From contig NZ_JACVXC010000003.1 in NCBI RefSeq assembly GCF_014596935.1, positions 310,001 through 374,000 of the forward strand: 64,000 bases of DNA, written 5' to 3'. The position numbers and the translations under genes are program-made. Under the pieces are notes generated by a model, which was not told where the DNA came from, made no database searches, and saw only the letters and a list, made by a program, of their open reading frames with translations. This DNA comes from Aestuariibaculum suncheonense (GTDB taxonomy: Bacteria > Bacteroidota > Bacteroidia > Flavobacteriales > Flavobacteriaceae). Within the stretch, counting starts at the first letter, position 1. Each line of letters starts with the position of its first letter. Shown here one piece after another: positions 62,725 to 64,000 of this stretch.

Positions 62725-63276
62725 ATGAAATACTTAAAATTTATTTCTTTAGTCGTTATTGCGCTTGTAATTGGAGTAAATATCAGCTGCGAACGCGATG
62801 ATATTTGTCCGGACGGCACACCTACAACACCAAATTTAATTATCGATTTTTACGATGTAAACAATCAGGAAAGTAAGAAGAATGTTTTCGGGCTGGTATA
62901 TTATGGCATAGACGACGAAGGTAACCCGGTCCTTCCGGCTATTTCAGTAGGAACAACCAATACCCTATCGCTTCCGCTGAAAACTTACGAAAACACAACG
63001 CAATTTGTTGTTTACAAAGATTTTTCTATCAATAATAATGGAACTCCTGACGATACCTCAGATGATTTCGTTGAAGGAAATCCCGATTTGATAACTATAA
63101 ACTATAGTCGTGAAGAAGTATACGTGTCGCGTGCCTGTGGATACAAAACCATTTTCAAAAACGTAACACTAACTATTGAAGACGATAGCGATAACTGGAT
63201 TAAAGCCAGACAACCCCTAACCGATAACCAATCTGTAGAAGATGAAACAACAACGCATTTCAATTTATATCATTAG
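62725..63276 (+). CDS. DUF6452 family lipoprotein
   Basis: 183 residues. A hydrophobic leader with a likely lipobox (VNISCERDD) is followed by a conserved CPDGTPTTPNLIIDFYD motif and a C-terminal Cys in YVSRACGYKTIFKNV. Length and motifs match DUF6452 as I know it, and the order rlmD, DUF6452, DUF6048 is that of Flavobacteriaceae. It overlaps the next gene by 35 bases. Function unknown. Confidence 0.85.
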   Translation: MKYLKFISLVVIALVIGVNISCERDDICPDGTPTTPNLIIDFYDVNNQESKKNVFGLVYYGIDDEGNPVLPAISVGTTNTLSLPLKTYENTTQFVVYKDFSINNNGTPDDTSDDFVEGNPDLITINYSREEVYVSRACGYKTIFKNVTLTIEDDSDNWIKARQPLTDNQSVEDETTTHFNLYH

Positions 63277-63970
63277 TAGTCTCGCGTGTATACTGTTGTT
63301 TTGTTCGACTGCGAATGCACAAAACGATAGTATAGTAAGTGTTGCTAACGATTCGGTAAAAATTAAATTAAAATATGGTTTGCGTCTGGGGGGAGAATTA
63401 GGAAAATTGATTCGCTCTTCAATCGACGACGATTATAAAGGATTTGAAGTTATTGCCGATTACCGTATTAAACGTAAGTTATACATTGCAGGAGAACTGG
63501 GTTATGAAGAAAAAAATACCGTCAACGATTATTTAGATGTCAGTACAAGAGGAGGATATATTAAAGGAGGTATTGACTATAACATGTACCAGAACTGGCT
63601 GGACATGGATAATATGATTTACTTCGGATTTCGTGTTGGAGGAAGCTCTTTTAGTCACGATTTAAACAACTACACCATTTACAATACCTCTCAGTATTGG
63701 AATCAGTACGCATCTCAAGATTTAAGAACGTACGATGGCTTAACTGCTTTTTGGAGCGAAATTATTTTAGGAATAAAAGTAGAAGTACTAGCAAACCTGT
63801 ACTTAGGTCTAAATGCACAACTTAAATTCTTAGTTACAGAATCCAATCCCGGAAATTTCGAAAATATTTACATTCCCGGATTCCATAAAACGTATGACAG
63901 TAGCGGCATTGGCGTTGGGTACAGCTACACCCTCTCTTATCGTATTCCGCTGTATAAAAAAGAGAAATAA
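63242..63970 (+). CDS. DUF6048 family outer-membrane protein
   Basis: 242 residues with a signal peptide ending near TANAQ. Amphipathic strands with periodic aromatic residues (KYGLRLGGELGKLIR, KRKLYIAGELGYEEK, MIYFGFRVGGSSFSHDL, GYSYTLSYRIPLYKKEK) suggest a beta-barrel. The ATG falls 35 bases inside the preceding gene, as is common for coupled genes. It matches DUF6048 by context and size. The substrate is unknown. Confidence 0.82.
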   Translation: MKQQRISIYIISSLACILLFCSTANAQNDSIVSVANDSVKIKLKYGLRLGGELGKLIRSSIDDDYKGFEVIADYRIKRKLYIAGELGYEEKNTVNDYLDVSTRGGYIKGGIDYNMYQNWLDMDNMIYFGFRVGGSSFSHDLNNYTIYNTSQYWNQYASQDLRTYDGLTAFWSEIILGIKVEVLANLYLGLNAQLKFLVTESNPGNFENIYIPGFHKTYDSSGIGVGYSYTLSYRIPLYKKEK

Positions 63971-64000
63971 CACTTGTTTTACAAGGCGTAGTATAACCCC

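Overview
The window is a stretch of a Bacteroidota chromosome, almost certainly a marine-type member of the Flavobacteriaceae. Supporting signs are low-GC coding style, SusC/TonB receptors, a hybrid two-component sensor, a type IX secretion C-terminal tail, flavobacterial -7 boxes (TAnnTTTG), a 6S-Flavo-like RNA next to zapA, and the rlmD-DUF6452-DUF6048 gene order.

Region 1 (1-10,000) is part of a polysaccharide-utilisation locus: the 5' part of a susC gene running off the left edge, a giant hybrid two-component regulator, a gluconate-5-dehydrogenase-like SDR, a DUF4861 lipoprotein, and a secreted beta-helix lyase-like enzyme with a T9SS tail. This gene set is typical of uronate-rich glycan (pectin or ulvan type) degradation.

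Region 2 (10,100-22,360) is a mobile region built on a tRNA-Pro gene. A CTnDOT-like tyrosine integrase (10124-11383) lies beside an 18-bp copy of the tRNA-Pro 3' end (11598-11615). The intact tRNA-Pro is at 22283-22357. Between the two copies lies a 10.7-kb island with a four-gene RHS operon (a split Tc-toxin-like RHS pair, a lipocalin-like protein and a DUF922 zinc-peptidase-like protein in the immunity position), a transposase without a visible start, and three copies of a 63-bp leader that precedes a tiny membrane-peptide gene. The sequence to the left of both tRNA fragments has the same layout, which suggests two related elements integrated in tandem, the inner one now lacking its integrase.

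Region 3 (22,360-64,000) is ordinary core genome: tRNA-Ser, a PgpH-like HD phosphohydrolase, thiolase with an NlpC/P60 protein, gyrA with a TPR gene, clpC, an Lrp regulator divergent from metE, an MFS exporter, an M48 lipoprotein, msrB, a broken DinB/DUF1572 gene, an NTF2-like protein, NDH-2, lpd, aroQ, two tandem TM2-like small membrane proteins, xerD, rny, the 6S-like RNA, zapA, an M23 peptidase with a TonB receptor, cysteine desulfurase, an Smr protein, a four-gene cluster of tiny membrane proteins (DUF2752, CCC-motif, CD225-like, DUF2752), rocD, rlmD, DUF6452 and DUF6048. Strong intrinsic terminators separate most units. No CRISPR array, rRNA or phage structural genes were seen.
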